64,000 bases of DNA from Nosocomiicoccus massiliensis. Its GTDB lineage: Bacteria > Bacillota > Bacilli > Staphylococcales > Salinicoccaceae. The stretch lies in the NCBI RefSeq assembly GCF_002871345.2, contig NZ_CP136964.1, forward strand, positions 1,178,001-1,242,000, in the 5' to 3' direction. How positions within the stretch are numbered: position 1 is the first letter of the stretch; each line of letters opens with the position of its first letter. The position numbers and the translations under genes are program-made. This document shows positions 1 to 8,025 of this stretch, one piece after another. The notes under the pieces are model-generated. The model searched no databases and was not told the origin of the DNA. It saw only the letters and a list, made by a program, of their open reading frames with translations.

Positions 1-441
1 TGGTGGAATGATAACTGCGGAAGCATCTGACGCAATGTTCCCCATAATACCAACAAACACAACTGTATACGTAAGTATAAATGGTGGTGCTTTAAGTAAT
101 GTTTTTCTAATTACATAATCAAAAAATCCGACTTTTTCTACAAGTCCGACACCGAGCATCATCGCTAAAACAAGACCAAGTGGTGCGAATCCTGTAAAGT
201 TCGTCACTGTCTCAGTTAATATAAATTCAATACCCTCACGTGACAGTAAACTTTTAACTTCAACAACTTCACCTGTTGAAGGGTGTACTGTTGATGCACC
301 AAGACTTGTTGCAATAACTGATATAACAACTATTAAGACTGCAAATATTAAAAATAGTACAAAGGGATCCGGTAAACGTGATCCAATTTTTTCAATCACG
401 TCTAACGTTCTTTGAAATAGACTTTTCTTCGTGTTTTCCAT
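1..441 (-). CDS. AbgT-family transporter, N-terminal part (cut by window edge)
   Basis: The gene runs off the left edge; 147 codons are visible from the ATG at 439-441, with GGAGG eight bases upstream. The product is a membrane protein: a hydrophobic helix at about residues 24-47 follows a short cytoplasmic start, then a polar stretch, a hydrophobic hairpin with GFAPLGLVLAMMLGVGLVEK, and another helix. The last visible residues, GNIASDASAVIIPP, match the conserved ASDA-x-VxxxP region of the AbgT family (p-aminobenzoyl-glutamate importers and antimetabolite exporters). The family call rests on these motifs. The substrate cannot be deduced, and about two thirds of the protein lies outside the window. 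Confidence 0.8.
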   Translation of the reverse strand, partial: MENTKKSLFQRTLDVIEKIGSRLPDPFVLFLIFAVLIVVISVIATSLGASTVHPSTGEVVEVKSLLSREGIEFILTETVTNFTGFAPLGLVLAMMLGVGLVEKVGFFDYVIRKTLLKAPPFILTYTVVFVGIMGNIASDASAVIIPP

Positions 442-528
442 GGAATACACCTCCACTTATAGTTATAGTAATCATAAAATATTTTTAGCCTATAAAGCAA
501 TCGTTTTCAAAATAAAACAGAAAAAAAT

Positions 529-560
529 ACCCTCGCTGTAACCTCTAGTACAGTGAGGGT
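529..560 (-). terminator. Intrinsic terminator after rpsR
   Basis: Read on the minus strand, ACCCTCACTGTA pairs with TACAGCGAGGGT around a 7-8 base loop and is followed by ATTTTTTTC. It starts eight bases after the rpsR stop codon, so it should end the rpsR message. Confidence 0.85.
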
Positions 561-567
561 GTTAAGA

Positions 568-807
568 TTAAGCTTCTTCTTTAATGAAAGGAAGTAATCC
601 CATGTGACGTGCACGTTTAATTGCAGTTGTTAACTGACGTTGATACTTCGCTGAAGTACCTGTAACACGTCTTGGTAAAATTTTACCACGTTCTGAAATG
701 AATTTTTTCAGAAGATCTACTTCTTTATAGTCGATGTGCGTAATTCCGTTTGCAGTAAAGTAGCAAACTTTTCTACGACGACGACCGCCTCTTCTTGGAC
801 CTGCCAT
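568..807 (-). CDS. rpsR: 30S ribosomal protein S18
   Basis: A 79-residue basic protein with the S18 pattern: Arg/Gly-rich N-terminus, [37 protein letters not shown], and [23 protein letters not shown]18 binds 16S rRNA as a pair with S6 in the small-subunit platform. The start ATG has AGGAGGA at a good distance. In most Firmicutes rpsR is the third gene of rpsF-ssb-rpsR, but here 2.6 kb of molybdate-transporter-like genes separate ssb from rpsR. The gene appears to have its own promoter at 918-946 and its own terminator at 529-560, which would uncouple it from S6. Confidence 0.97.
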   Translation of the reverse strand: MAGPRRGGRRRRKVCYFTANGITHIDYKEVDLLKKFISERGKILPRRVTGTSAKYQRQLTTAIKRARHMGLLPFIKEEA

Positions 808-917
808 AGTAATCCTCCTCTTGATTATAGATTCACTATCGATGTGTGTGATCGATATTCGTATCTATAACTACATATTCAAAACGTGTATAGTAGTGTG
901 TTTTTATGTGCTTTACT

Positions 918-946
918 ATTATATAGTGTTTAATTTTTAATGTCAA
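918..946 (-). promoter_or_regulatory. Perfect-consensus SigA promoter for rpsR
   Basis: On the minus strand TTGACA (941-946), exactly 17 bases, then TATAAT (918-923): a full match to the vegetative consensus. The -35 box overlaps the last codons of modB, and the predicted start lies about 100 bases before the rpsR ATG. It can drive rpsR independently of the upstream genes. Confidence 0.85.
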
Positions 947-1608
947 TTTTCTTTTACGCGGATAAATAGCATCATTACAAAACTAATTGTAATAATGGAA
1001 ATCACCCACATCCAAGCGAGTGTCATGTTACCAGATTGAATCGCTGAGTATACTGCTGTAGGTAACGTTTGTGTTTTACCAGGGATATTACCTGCAAACA
1101 TTAACGTCGCTCCGAATTCACCGAGTGCACGTGCGAAACTTAACATCGCACCTGTAATGAGTAAATTTTTTGACAGCGGGATAATTATTTTAAAAAATAT
1201 ACGTGCTTCTGAATTCCCATCAACACGTGCCGCTTCAATAATATGTTGGTCGATTGATAAAAAACCATTTTTCGCCGATTGATACATTAAAGGGAATGCA
1301 ACAACCGTACTCGCGATAATTGCTGCATATATCGTAAAGAGTACTCCGTGATCAAAAATCATATGTATCAGCTGACCGATATACGACTTTTTACCAAATA
1401 CGATAATGAGTATAAATCCAACTACTGTTGGTGGAAGTACAATTGGCAACATGAGTATCGTTTCTAAAACGACTTTACCTTTAAATTGATACTTCGTCAT
1501 GAGACGCGCTGCAAGTACACCAAATATAAATGCAAGTATAAGTGCAACTGACGCCACTTTTAGCGATAAAATTACCGGGGTCCAAAAGGCCATATCAGTA
1601 ATATTCAT
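943..1608 (-). CDS. modB: Molybdate-type ABC transporter permease
   Basis: A 221-residue membrane protein with about five to six hydrophobic segments and the binding-protein-dependent permease signature EAARVDGNSEARIFFKIIIP at about residues 128-147. The sequence LPIVLPPTVVGF and the family-typical RALGEFGATLMFAGNIPGKTQTLP point to ModB, the molybdate/tungstate permease. It starts seven bases after modA, so the two are co-transcribed. No ATPase gene (modC) follows; the next gene on this strand is rpsR. The ATPase must be encoded elsewhere, be borrowed from another transporter, or be lost. The oxyanion specificity (molybdate, tungstate) is inferred from the family. Confidence 0.92.
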   Translation of the reverse strand: MNITDMAFWTPVILSLKVASVALILAFIFGVLAARLMTKYQFKGKVVLETILMLPIVLPPTVVGFILIIVFGKKSYIGQLIHMIFDHGVLFTIYAAIIASTVVAFPLMYQSAKNGFLSIDQHIIEAARVDGNSEARIFFKIIIPLSKNLLITGAMLSFARALGEFGATLMFAGNIPGKTQTLPTAVYSAIQSGNMTLAWMWVISIITISFVMMLFIRVKEN

Positions 1609-1615
1609 ATAAACC

Positions 1616-2377
1616 CTACTCTACAGTAAAACCGTACTTTTTAAAGATATCTAATACAGCGTCACTATTTAAGAAATCATAAAATTCCTTTACTGATTCA
1701 GACTCACTTAGTGTCCCAATCGGATAAATGATCGGTTTATGTGTGTCGCTACCAAATTCATCGACGATATCGACTTTGTCTTTTTCAGTTTCAGCATCTG
1801 TTTCATAAACAACCCCAGCGTCTACTTCACCTTGAGCAACGTAAGTGAGTACTGCACGTACATCACTTGCATATATAAATTTACTCTCTAATTCATCAAA
1901 CAAATTAAGAGATGTGAACGCTTCTTTTGCATACTTTCCTGCTGGTACTGTTTCTACCTCACCAATTGCGATTTGTGATACGTATTTTAAATCATCAATT
2001 GAATTTACAGTACCGTCTTCAGGACGAATTAAAACGAGTTTGTTTTCAAGGTAATCTTTCTTTTCAAAAATTAACCCTTCGTCATCGACTTGTTTAAAAT
2101 CATCTTGTGACGCTGAAATAAATAGATCAACTGGTGCACCTTTTAAAATCTGTTCACGTAACGCGCCTGAACCACCATAGTTGACATCGATTTTTACGTC
2201 ACTTTCTTTGTTGTACTCTTCGATTACTTCATTTAGCGCATCTTGTAAACTTGCTGCTGCAGATACTGTAATCGTTTCTGCTTTTGTCTCTTTTTTACTT
2301 TCTTGTTTTGAATCATTACTACAAGCAGTTAATACTAATACAAAAATAAGTGAGATTAAGAATAGTATTCTTTTCAT
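1616..2377 (-). CDS. modA: Molybdate-type ABC transporter substrate-binding lipoprotein
   Basis: 253 residues beginning with a lipoprotein signal peptide (MKRILFLISLIFVLVLTAC, lipobox LTAC with Cys19). The mature part has the ModA fold markers: VSAAASLQDALNEV, YGGSGALREQILKGAPVDLFISAS, and AGVVYETDAE near the end. Ser and Ala residues in the SAAASL and GGSGAL loops form the oxyanion pocket in known ModA proteins. The ATG directly abuts the stop codon of the upstream paralogue (TAAATG), which implies translational coupling. It works with the ModB permease encoded just downstream. Confidence 0.93.
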   Translation of the reverse strand: MKRILFLISLIFVLVLTACSNDSKQESKKETKAETITVSAAASLQDALNEVIEEYNKESDVKIDVNYGGSGALREQILKGAPVDLFISASQDDFKQVDDEGLIFEKKDYLENKLVLIRPEDGTVNSIDDLKYVSQIAIGEVETVPAGKYAKEAFTSLNLFDELESKFIYASDVRAVLTYVAQGEVDAGVVYETDAETEKDKVDIVDEFGSDTHKPIIYPIGTLSESESVKEFYDFLNSDAVLDIFKKYGFTVE

Positions 2378-3223
2378 TTAAATAATATACCCATACTCAG
2401 AGAATACATCTAAACTATCGTTTGATAATAGGTAACTATAAACAGTTCGTGTGCTACTCTCGAGCTCTTCCTTTTTTATAATTCCTACTTTGTAGATATA
2501 CGGTTCAACAATGTTACGTGGTAATCGTTTCAGGACATGATAATCTTCATCTGTTTCAACTTCTGATAGATATAAGACTCCAACAGATGCATTGTTATTT
2601 GCAATGTCTTGTTTTACATCGTCTACACTATCGCCGAGAATTAGATTGTCTGTCGTGCTTACATCTTTAAATTCATCGTCTTCAAATACTTTTTTGCTCA
2701 ACTCACCCTCTTCATAAAGCTCAGGGTTTAAGATAGCAATACGCGTATCTTCATCGATATCTGATGTCTTTTGAATATCTGGTGAATCTACTTTTGTAAA
2801 TAATACAAGCTCATCCATCATGCCAACACCAGTGTCTTTATGTTCGATTAATTTTTCATCAATCATTTCATTTACAATATCTTCTGTTGTAAATACAATT
2901 GCATTTTTATCATTATTGATTGTTTCATCAATCATTTCATCATTTTTTAAATATTTAACGTCGAGAATGATGTCTTCATGACTTTCTTGGAAGTTTTTCG
3001 CAATTTCCTCAAATGGTTCTTGTAAGTTTTCACGTACATATATCGTTACAACTTCTGGTTCTATCGTTTTTACTTTTTCTTCTTCTTTTTCTTCTACCGT
3101 TTTGTCTTTACTCGGCGGCTCCTCTTTATTTGAAGATGAATTATTTTGACATGCGACCAATACAAATGTCACCGACATAAGTACAAATAGTATGATCGAC
3201 TGTCTTTTATTTATAAAACTCAT
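2378..3223 (-). CDS. Divergent ModA-like lipoprotein
   Basis: 281 residues: a signal peptide with lipobox LVAC (Cys25), a Lys/Glu-rich linker (about residues 30-55), then a domain that lines up along its length with the neighbouring ModA, including the C-terminal pattern YLLSNDSLDVFSEYGYI against FLNSDAVLDIFKKYGF in ModA. The loops that hold the anion in ModA are replaced: SAAASL by YVRENL and GGSGAL by LKNDEM. It is probably a duplicated binding protein that has lost or changed its ligand. It is first of the three-gene unit and is separated from ssb by a terminator. The fold assignment is inference from this alignment by eye. Confidence 0.7.
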   Translation of the reverse strand: MSFINKRQSIILFVLMSVTFVLVACQNNSSSNKEEPPSKDKTVEEKEEEKVKTIEPEVVTIYVRENLQEPFEEIAKNFQESHEDIILDVKYLKNDEMIDETINNDKNAIVFTTEDIVNEMIDEKLIEHKDTGVGMMDELVLFTKVDSPDIQKTSDIDEDTRIAILNPELYEEGELSKKVFEDDEFKDVSTTDNLILGDSVDDVKQDIANNNASVGVLYLSEVETDEDYHVLKRLPRNIVEPYIYKVGIIKKEELESSTRTVYSYLLSNDSLDVFSEYGYII

Positions 3224-3293
3224 AACTAAACTCCTTAAAAAATAGCATTAAACACACTATATAAATATTTTAAAATAACTTATGTAAAAAAAT

Positions 3294-3317
3294 AAACCGA
3301 GACGATTGTCTCGGTTT
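3294..3317 (-). terminator. Terminator after ssb
   Basis: AAACCGAGAC pairs perfectly with GTCTCGGTTT around a 4-base loop; on the minus strand it is followed by ATTTTTTTA. It lies 87 bases beyond the ssb stop, so rpsF-ssb transcription should end before the mod genes. Confidence 0.88.
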
Positions 3318-3403
3318 GCACACACCGAAATCCACACATTGATTTCAGTTTTAACACTACTAATACACATACAATTCGTAGTTATAAAATTAAATTCTCT
3401 ATG

Positions 3404-3880
3404 TTAGAACGGTAAATCGTCTTCACTAATGTCTACGTTTCCTGTAGAATTCGCAAATGGATTCTCAGGTGGACGTGAACCGTAAGATTGATTTCCGCTG
3501 TTATACGGCTCAGAATAACTTTCTGCCGCATGACTTGCCTGATTACTGCTGTTTTGTCGATTTTTCGGTTCTAAGAACTGAACACTGTCACATACTACTT
3601 CTGTAACATATACTCTTTGGCCTTCTTTGTTTTCGTAGCTACGTGATTGGAGTCTTCCATCAACGCCTACTAAACTACCTTTTTGAACGTAGTTTTTAAC
3701 GTTTTCTGCTTGTTTTCTAAATACAACACAGTTGATAAAGTCAGCACCACGTTCTCCGTTTCTGTCAGTAAATGGTCTGTTGACTGCTAAGGTAAAGTTA
3801 CCTACTTGTACACCACTTTGACCAGCGCGGAGTTCAGGATCTCTTGTGAGACGGCCAACTAAAACGACACGATTCAGCAT
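3404..3880 (-). CDS. ssb: Single-stranded DNA-binding protein
   Basis: 158 residues: an N-terminal OB fold ([18 protein letters not shown], then FTLAVNRPF and [15 protein letters not shown], ending near residue 105), a Gly/Ser/Asn-rich flexible linker, and the acidic C-terminal tip DISEDDLPF that recruits replication and repair partners. It coats single-stranded DNA as a tetramer during replication and repair. It follows rpsF by 24 bases with an RBS in the gap. Unlike the usual order it is not followed by rpsR; a terminator at 3294-3317 closes the transcript. Confidence 0.97.
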   Translation of the reverse strand: MLNRVVLVGRLTRDPELRAGQSGVQVGNFTLAVNRPFTDRNGERGADFINCVVFRKQAENVKNYVQKGSLVGVDGRLQSRSYENKEGQRVYVTEVVCDSVQFLEPKNRQNSSNQASHAAESYSEPYNSGNQSYGSRPPENPFANSTGNVDISEDDLPF

Positions 3881-3904
3881 GTAATCATCTCCATTTTCTA
3901 TTCA

Positions 3905-4210
3905 TTACTTTTCTTCGCGTTCTTCGTCGCGAACTACGATGTGACGAATGATGTCGTTGCTGATTTTAGCAAGACGGTCAAACTCGTCAACTGCTTTTGA
4001 ATCTTCTGCATCTAATTTAATAATTTGGTATAAACCGTCTTTGTAGTCTTCGATTTCGTAAGCTAAACGACGTTTACCCCACTCTTTAGATTCGATGATT
4101 TCAGCACCGTTAGAAGTAAGCACTTCGTCAAAACACTCAACGAGTTGTTTTACTGCATCTTCTTCTAAATCCGGACGTACGATATATAAAATCTCGTATG
4201 CTCTTTTCAT
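3905..4210 (-). CDS. rpsF: 30S ribosomal protein S6
   Basis: 101 residues, with the S6 pattern [21 protein letters not shown] at the start, the central [20 protein letters not shown], and [11 protein letters not shown] at the end. S6 pairs with S18 on the 30S platform. It is the first gene of the rpsF-ssb transcript and is preceded by AAGGAGG. A structured leader (4228-4262) resembles the known S6:S18 autoregulatory element, and a SigA promoter sits at 4288-4316. Confidence 0.97.
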   Translation of the reverse strand: MKRAYEILYIVRPDLEEDAVKQLVECFDEVLTSNGAEIIESKEWGKRRLAYEIEDYKDGLYQIIKLDAEDSKAVDEFDRLAKISNDIIRHIVVRDEEREEK

Positions 4211-4227
4211 CTTTACACCTCCTTATG

Positions 4228-4262
4228 GACTTTGCGGCCAAAACATTCGTTTTGGCAAGGAA
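4228..4262 (-). promoter_or_regulatory. Putative S6:S18 autoregulatory leader element
   Basis: On the minus strand CCAAAAC, a GAAT loop and GTTTTGG form a hairpin followed directly by CCGCAAAG, between the rpsF promoter and its RBS. A hairpin with an adjacent CCG is the hallmark of the leader bound by the S6:S18 complex in many bacteria. If it works here, it would sense S6:S18 but control only rpsF-ssb, because rpsR now has a separate promoter. Confidence 0.6.
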
Positions 4263-4287
4263 TAATTTTCATTACTCACAATCAGAT

Positions 4288-4316
4288 ATTATACCAGTTA
4301 GGTTTACGAAATACAA
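4288..4316 (-). promoter_or_regulatory. SigA promoter of rpsF-ssb
   Basis: Minus strand TTGTAT (4311-4316), 17 bases, TATAAT (4288-4293), about 75 bases upstream of the rpsF start. Confidence 0.7.
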
Positions 4317-4355
4317 TTGTTAATGTGAGATATTCTTTTATATTTAACTATTAAA

Positions 4356-4859
4356 TCACTCATAATATTTATCATATGAAATAATTGAATGTTTTATACG
4401 TTTAATAAATTCCTTATCACTACTCACAACATCCAATACATCTGTAGTTATATAAACAATGAAATTTTTATTATAAAAATAAAGATAATTATCTTCAGCA
4501 TCTAATGATTTCATATATTGATAATAATAACGAATTACCTCAGGACTTACATTTTTAATTTCAGCAAAAATATATTCAATTAAGTCGTCCTCTTCTGTAT
4601 AGTTCACTTGTTTTAGTTTAAAATCATGTTTATTCTTAAACGCATCCATATAACTTTTTAATTTTAAATTTAATATTTCTCGTGATAATCCATTAATTGA
4701 GTAACTGTCTAGATAAAAGATATGAAAGGATTCATCTTCTTTAAATAAACTTATAATAAAGTTAAAAATATATTCATTTACACAATCAAAATCGAATCTT
4801 ACTCTATTTGTTTTTCTTGCATGCAGGTAAGGACTAATGTTGGTTTGACTAAGAATCAA
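4356..4859 (-). CDS. Unrecognised 167-residue protein
   Basis: An intact reading frame that I do not recognise. It is rich in Tyr, Phe, Ile, Asp and Lys (for example VIRYYYQYMKSLDAEDNYLYFY), with no signal peptide, membrane helix or clear catalytic motif. It looks like a soluble alpha/beta protein. Base composition is more AT-rich than the neighbouring ychF and rpsF. It sits alone between the rpsF promoter and a terminator hairpin near ychF, suggesting a lineage-specific insertion. The RBS is weak: only AAATGG or GGGG-like stretches precede the ATG, so the start is uncertain. The AT-rich codon use fits a recent arrival. Confidence 0.55.
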   Translation of the reverse strand: MILSQTNISPYLHARKTNRVRFDFDCVNEYIFNFIISLFKEDESFHIFYLDSYSINGLSREILNLKLKSYMDAFKNKHDFKLKQVNYTEEDDLIEYIFAEIKNVSPEVIRYYYQYMKSLDAEDNYLYFYNKNFIVYITTDVLDVVSSDKEFIKRIKHSIISYDKYYE

Positions 4860-4940
4860 TGTTAAATGGTGTATTCATCTAGTAACCCCTCTATAAATTT
4901 ATAATTATTATAAACCTACATTTAAAATTAATAAATTAAA

Positions 4941-4965
4941 AACTGCATCATTTAGTGATGCAGTT
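4941..4965. terminator. Hairpin after ychF
   Basis: AACTGCATCA and TGATGCAGTT form a 10-base perfect stem around TTTAG. Minus-strand reading ends in TTTTTAATTT, so it should terminate ychF transcripts, 12 bases past its stop. Confidence 0.8.
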
Positions 4966-4977
4966 ATTGACTAGTGT

Positions 4978-6078
4978 TTATACGTTAAATCTAAAGTGCA
5001 CGACGTCTCCGTCTTGCATAATATAATCTTTTCCTTCTAATCGTGATTTACCCGCTTCTTTTACAGCCGCTTCACTTCCTAGTTCTACGAGATCATCGTA
5101 ACTCATTACTTCCGCACGGATAAATCCTTTTTGGAAATCTGTATGGATAATTCCAGCACATTCTGGTGCAGTCATCCCTTTTTTAAACGTCCATGCGCGT
5201 ACTTCTTGAACGCCCGCTGTGAAGTATGTCGCAAGTCCTAATAAGTCGTATGTTTGACGAATTAATTTATCAAGTCCTGATTCTTCAAGTCCGAGTGCTT
5301 CTAAAAATTCGTTTTTATCTTCATCGTCGAGTACTGCCATTTCTTCTTCGACACGCGCAGATACTGGTACAACTTGTGCATCTTCCGCTTTTGCGTAATC
5401 GATGATTTTCTTTAAATATTCGTTGTTTTCTAAATCAGCTAATTCATCTTCAGCAACGTTTGCCACGTATATAATTGGCTTTTGTGTTAAGAAGTTTAAA
5501 TGTTTTACAACTGCTTTTTCTTCAGCTGTCAGTGAAACTGAGCGTACTGGTTTGTTTTCTTCAAGTGCGACTTTAATTTTAGTTAATACATCTGTTTCAA
5601 ACATTGCGTCCTTATCTTTTTGACGTGCCATTTTTTCAACACGTGGTAAGCGTCTTTCGATGCTTTCTAAGTCAGCAAAAATTAACTCCATATTAATTAC
5701 TTCGATGTCATCAATTGGATCGACTCTACCTGAAACGTGTGTAATGTTGTCGTCATCGAATGCACGAACAACCTGACAAATTGCATCTACCTCACGGATG
5801 TGAGATAAGAATTTGTTACCTAAACCTTCCCCTTTTGATGCACCTTTTACGATACCTGCGATATCTGTAAATTCAAATGCTGTTGGGACTGTCTTTTTTG
5901 GTACGACGATTTCAGTTAACTTATCAAGTCTTTCATCTGGTACGTCTACGATTCCGACGTTTGGGTCGATTGTTGCGAATGGATAGTTCGCAGCAAGTGC
6001 CCCTGCCTTAGTAATTGCGTTAAATAAAGTAGATTTACCAACGTTTGGTAATCCGACGATTCCTGCTGTTAATGCCAT
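4978..6078 (-). CDS. ychF: Redox-regulated ATPase/ribosome-binding P-loop protein YchF
   Basis: 366 residues, the usual YchF/Ola1 length. The P-loop GLPNVGKST lies at residues 8-16, the G3-like motif DIAGIVKGASKGEGLGNKFL near 70-89, and the adenine-specific motif NVAEDE near 205 (NxxE replaces the NKxD of true GTPases). A coiled-coil arm at about 130-190 and a C-terminal TGS domain (HTDFQKGFIRAEVMSYDDL ... DGDVVHFRFNV) complete the family plan. It hydrolyses ATP, binds ribosomes and is linked to stress responses in other bacteria. The DUF951 gene lies 17 bases upstream on the same strand. Confidence 0.96.
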   Translation of the reverse strand: MALTAGIVGLPNVGKSTLFNAITKAGALAANYPFATIDPNVGIVDVPDERLDKLTEIVVPKKTVPTAFEFTDIAGIVKGASKGEGLGNKFLSHIREVDAICQVVRAFDDDNITHVSGRVDPIDDIEVINMELIFADLESIERRLPRVEKMARQKDKDAMFETDVLTKIKVALEENKPVRSVSLTAEEKAVVKHLNFLTQKPIIYVANVAEDELADLENNEYLKKIIDYAKAEDAQVVPVSARVEEEMAVLDDEDKNEFLEALGLEESGLDKLIRQTYDLLGLATYFTAGVQEVRAWTFKKGMTAPECAGIIHTDFQKGFIRAEVMSYDDLVELGSEAAVKEAGKSRLEGKDYIMQDGDVVHFRFNV

Positions 6079-6095
6079 TATTTTCTCTCCTCAAA

Positions 6096-6281
6096 TTAAA
6101 ATTGTTTGACATGCTTTATACGTTTTATAAACTCTGGTCTCGGTAACATAATCGTACGATCACACGCTGTACATTTAATTTTGATATCTGCACCAAGACG
6201 CGTGACTTTAAATTCATTATTTCCACATGGATGTGGTTTTTTCATCTCAACAATACTGCCAAGCTGGAATTCTTTACTCAT
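6096..6281 (-). CDS. DUF951 family small protein
   Basis: A 61-residue protein with the DUF951 pattern: GSIVEMKKPHPCGNNEFKVTRLGADIKIKC near the start and the C-x2-C-type pair CTACDRTIMLPR. The three cysteines could bind metal. The family (YyzM in Bacillus) is widespread next to ychF or mechanosensitive-channel genes near oriC, and its function is not established. It is packed between the channel gene (12 bases) and ychF (17 bases), probably one transcript. Confidence 0.9.
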   Translation of the reverse strand: MSKEFQLGSIVEMKKPHPCGNNEFKVTRLGADIKIKCTACDRTIMLPRPEFIKRIKHVKQF

Positions 6282-6293
6282 ATATTTACCTCT

Positions 6294-7223
6294 TTACTTC
6301 TTTTCTTCATTAAATTCTACAGATGGAACACCGAGAATAATTTCGTTGTTTTTAAGAAGTGTTTGAATATTTTTACGATAATCACGTAGCACCTGGAATT
6401 GTTCCATTGGACGCGTAATAAACATAATTCTATATTGTAATTGACCACTAATGAAATCTTGAACACCGAGTAATTGTGGTGGTTCTACGATACTTTCGTT
6501 TTTCTGCCAATTTTCTTCAACATATACACTTAATAATCTTTCAATTCGACTAATATCTGTGTCAATCGGTAAGTAAAACTCTAAAAACGCAATCGAATTT
6601 TCTTTAGAAAAATTCACAACTTCTCCTATTGTACCATTTGGCACCATATACATTTCAGAGTTATAACCTAAAACTTTCGAACTTCTCAGTCCGAGGTATA
6701 CGACTTGTCCTTCTGCAATTGGTGATCCTTGATTAGTAAATTTAACAAAGTCACCTTTGTCGAACTGATTTTCTAAAATGATAAAGAACCCAGTAATCAT
6801 ATCTTTAACTAAACTTTGTGCACCAAAACCGATTGCTAAACCAGCAATCCCTGCCCCAGCGAGCAGTGTTCCAACAGGTATGTTAAATATTTCTAATATT
6901 GTCACGACAATAACGAACCATCCAAATACCGTCACGCTATTTTGTAACATACTTAGAAGTGTTTTATTACGCTTTAAACTAATTTGTGCTTTACCAGGAC
7001 GTAGCGATATTTTTTTTAGTAAGAAATTTTCGATAATCCGATTGACAATTTTTATAATAATCATCCCTAAAATGACTATAAAAATTGACCATAATACACG
7101 TTCTCCAACGTTAACCCATAGTTCTACAGATGTGATTTTTTTCCATATCGTATCTAAAAAACTCGTATCTAATGGTGTATCGATCGCTTCGACTGCCATC
7201 AACGTTAGCCAGTTTAGAATCAT
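6294..7223 (-). CDS. MscS-family small-conductance mechanosensitive channel
   Basis: 309 residues. Three N-terminal membrane segments (about 32-58, 92-115 and 120-150) end in the pore-lining helix pattern AGAGIAGLAIGFGAQSLVKD, the MscS TM3 signature of spaced Gly and Ala. The cytoplasmic beta domain begins with GFFIILENQFDKGDFVKF and VVYLGLRSSKVLG. Such channels open under hypo-osmotic shock to release solutes. The ATG follows GGAGAGG and starts immediately after the parB stop codon, so it is likely coupled to parB. This matches the yyaD/yyaF/parB neighbourhood of other Firmicutes. Confidence 0.93.
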   Translation of the reverse strand: MILNWLTLMAVEAIDTPLDTSFLDTIWKKITSVELWVNVGERVLWSIFIVILGMIIIKIVNRIIENFLLKKISLRPGKAQISLKRNKTLLSMLQNSVTVFGWFVIVVTILEIFNIPVGTLLAGAGIAGLAIGFGAQSLVKDMITGFFIILENQFDKGDFVKFTNQGSPIAEGQVVYLGLRSSKVLGYNSEMYMVPNGTIGEVVNFSKENSIAFLEFYLPIDTDISRIERLLSVYVEENWQKNESIVEPPQLLGVQDFISGQLQYRIMFITRPMEQFQVLRDYRKNIQTLLKNNEIILGVPSVEFNEEKK

Positions 7224-8012
7224 TTAATCCTCTCCTATTTCACTCAGTAATTTGACGAGTCGCTTGTACTCTTCAACACTCGTAAAAGATAAAACAATTT
7301 GTCCCTTTTTGCCGACTTGTTTAATATCAACATCCGTACCTAACCGTCGTTTTAAGGACTGTTCAACACGTGCGATTGGTGCGGGTTTTTCGACATATTT
7401 CTTTTCGGCTTTTTTAGTTGCTTCGAATTTACGTACAAAACGTTCTGTCTCACGAACATTCCACTTTTCATCGACAATTCGTTTAGCGATTTCTTCAATA
7501 TGTAACTGATTTTTTAAACTGAGTAATGTTCGTCCGTGTGCTGTTGTTAGTTTACCATCTTGTATAAGTTGTATTACTGAATGAGGTAAATTTAATAAAC
7601 GAATCATGTTCGCGATATATGATCTCGATTTACCAAGCTTTTTAGCCGTTTCTGATTGATTGAGATTCAACGTTTCCATATATTTTTTGTAACTCATCGC
7701 TTCCTCAAATGGATCTAAATCTTCACGTTGTAAGTTTTCAATTATCGCATATGTCATCATTTCTTCATCTGACATTTCTTTGACAATCGCATCGATAGTT
7801 TCTAAGTTTAACGCTTTAAACGCACGCCATCTTCTCTCTCCAGCAATTAACGTATACCCGATAACAGTTTGACGCACAATAATCGGTTGAAGTAGTCCGT
7901 TTTCTTGTATAGAAACTTTTAATGCATTTAACTCTTTTTCGTCAAAATGCAGTCTCGGCTGATATGGATTCGGTTTGATGTCAGAAACACGAATACTTTC
8001 TATACGACTCAT
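7224..8012 (-). CDS. parB: Chromosome-partitioning protein ParB (Spo0J)
   Basis: 262 residues: N-terminal CTP-binding ParB domain with the ADGNGERR-type box LIAGERRWRAFKAL (about residues 57-70) and ENLQREDLDPFEEA, a helix-turn-helix (LNQSETAKKLGKSRSYIANMIRLL, about 117-140) that reads parS, and a C-terminal dimerisation domain. ParB loads at parS and slides to organise the origin and recruit SMC. It lies 13 bases downstream of its paralogue noc. No parA/soj gene lies between them, unlike in Bacillus. A matching parS site is present in this window at 55011-55026. Confidence 0.93.
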   Translation of the reverse strand: MSRIESIRVSDIKPNPYQPRLHFDEKELNALKVSIQENGLLQPIIVRQTVIGYTLIAGERRWRAFKALNLETIDAIVKEMSDEEMMTYAIIENLQREDLDPFEEAMSYKKYMETLNLNQSETAKKLGKSRSYIANMIRLLNLPHSVIQLIQDGKLTTAHGRTLLSLKNQLHIEEIAKRIVDEKWNVRETERFVRKFEATKKAEKKYVEKPAPIARVEQSLKRRLGTDVDIKQVGKKGQIVLSFTSVEEYKRLVKLLSEIGED

Positions 8013-8025
8013 TTCTGCATCTCTC

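Noticed and set aside
1845-2381. Plus-strand open frames opposite modA
   Set aside because: They are the antisense of modA, with no RBS and no family resemblance.
3326-3350. Hairpin GAAATC/GATTTC downstream of ssb
   Set aside because: No T run follows; the true terminator is the next hairpin at 3294-3317.
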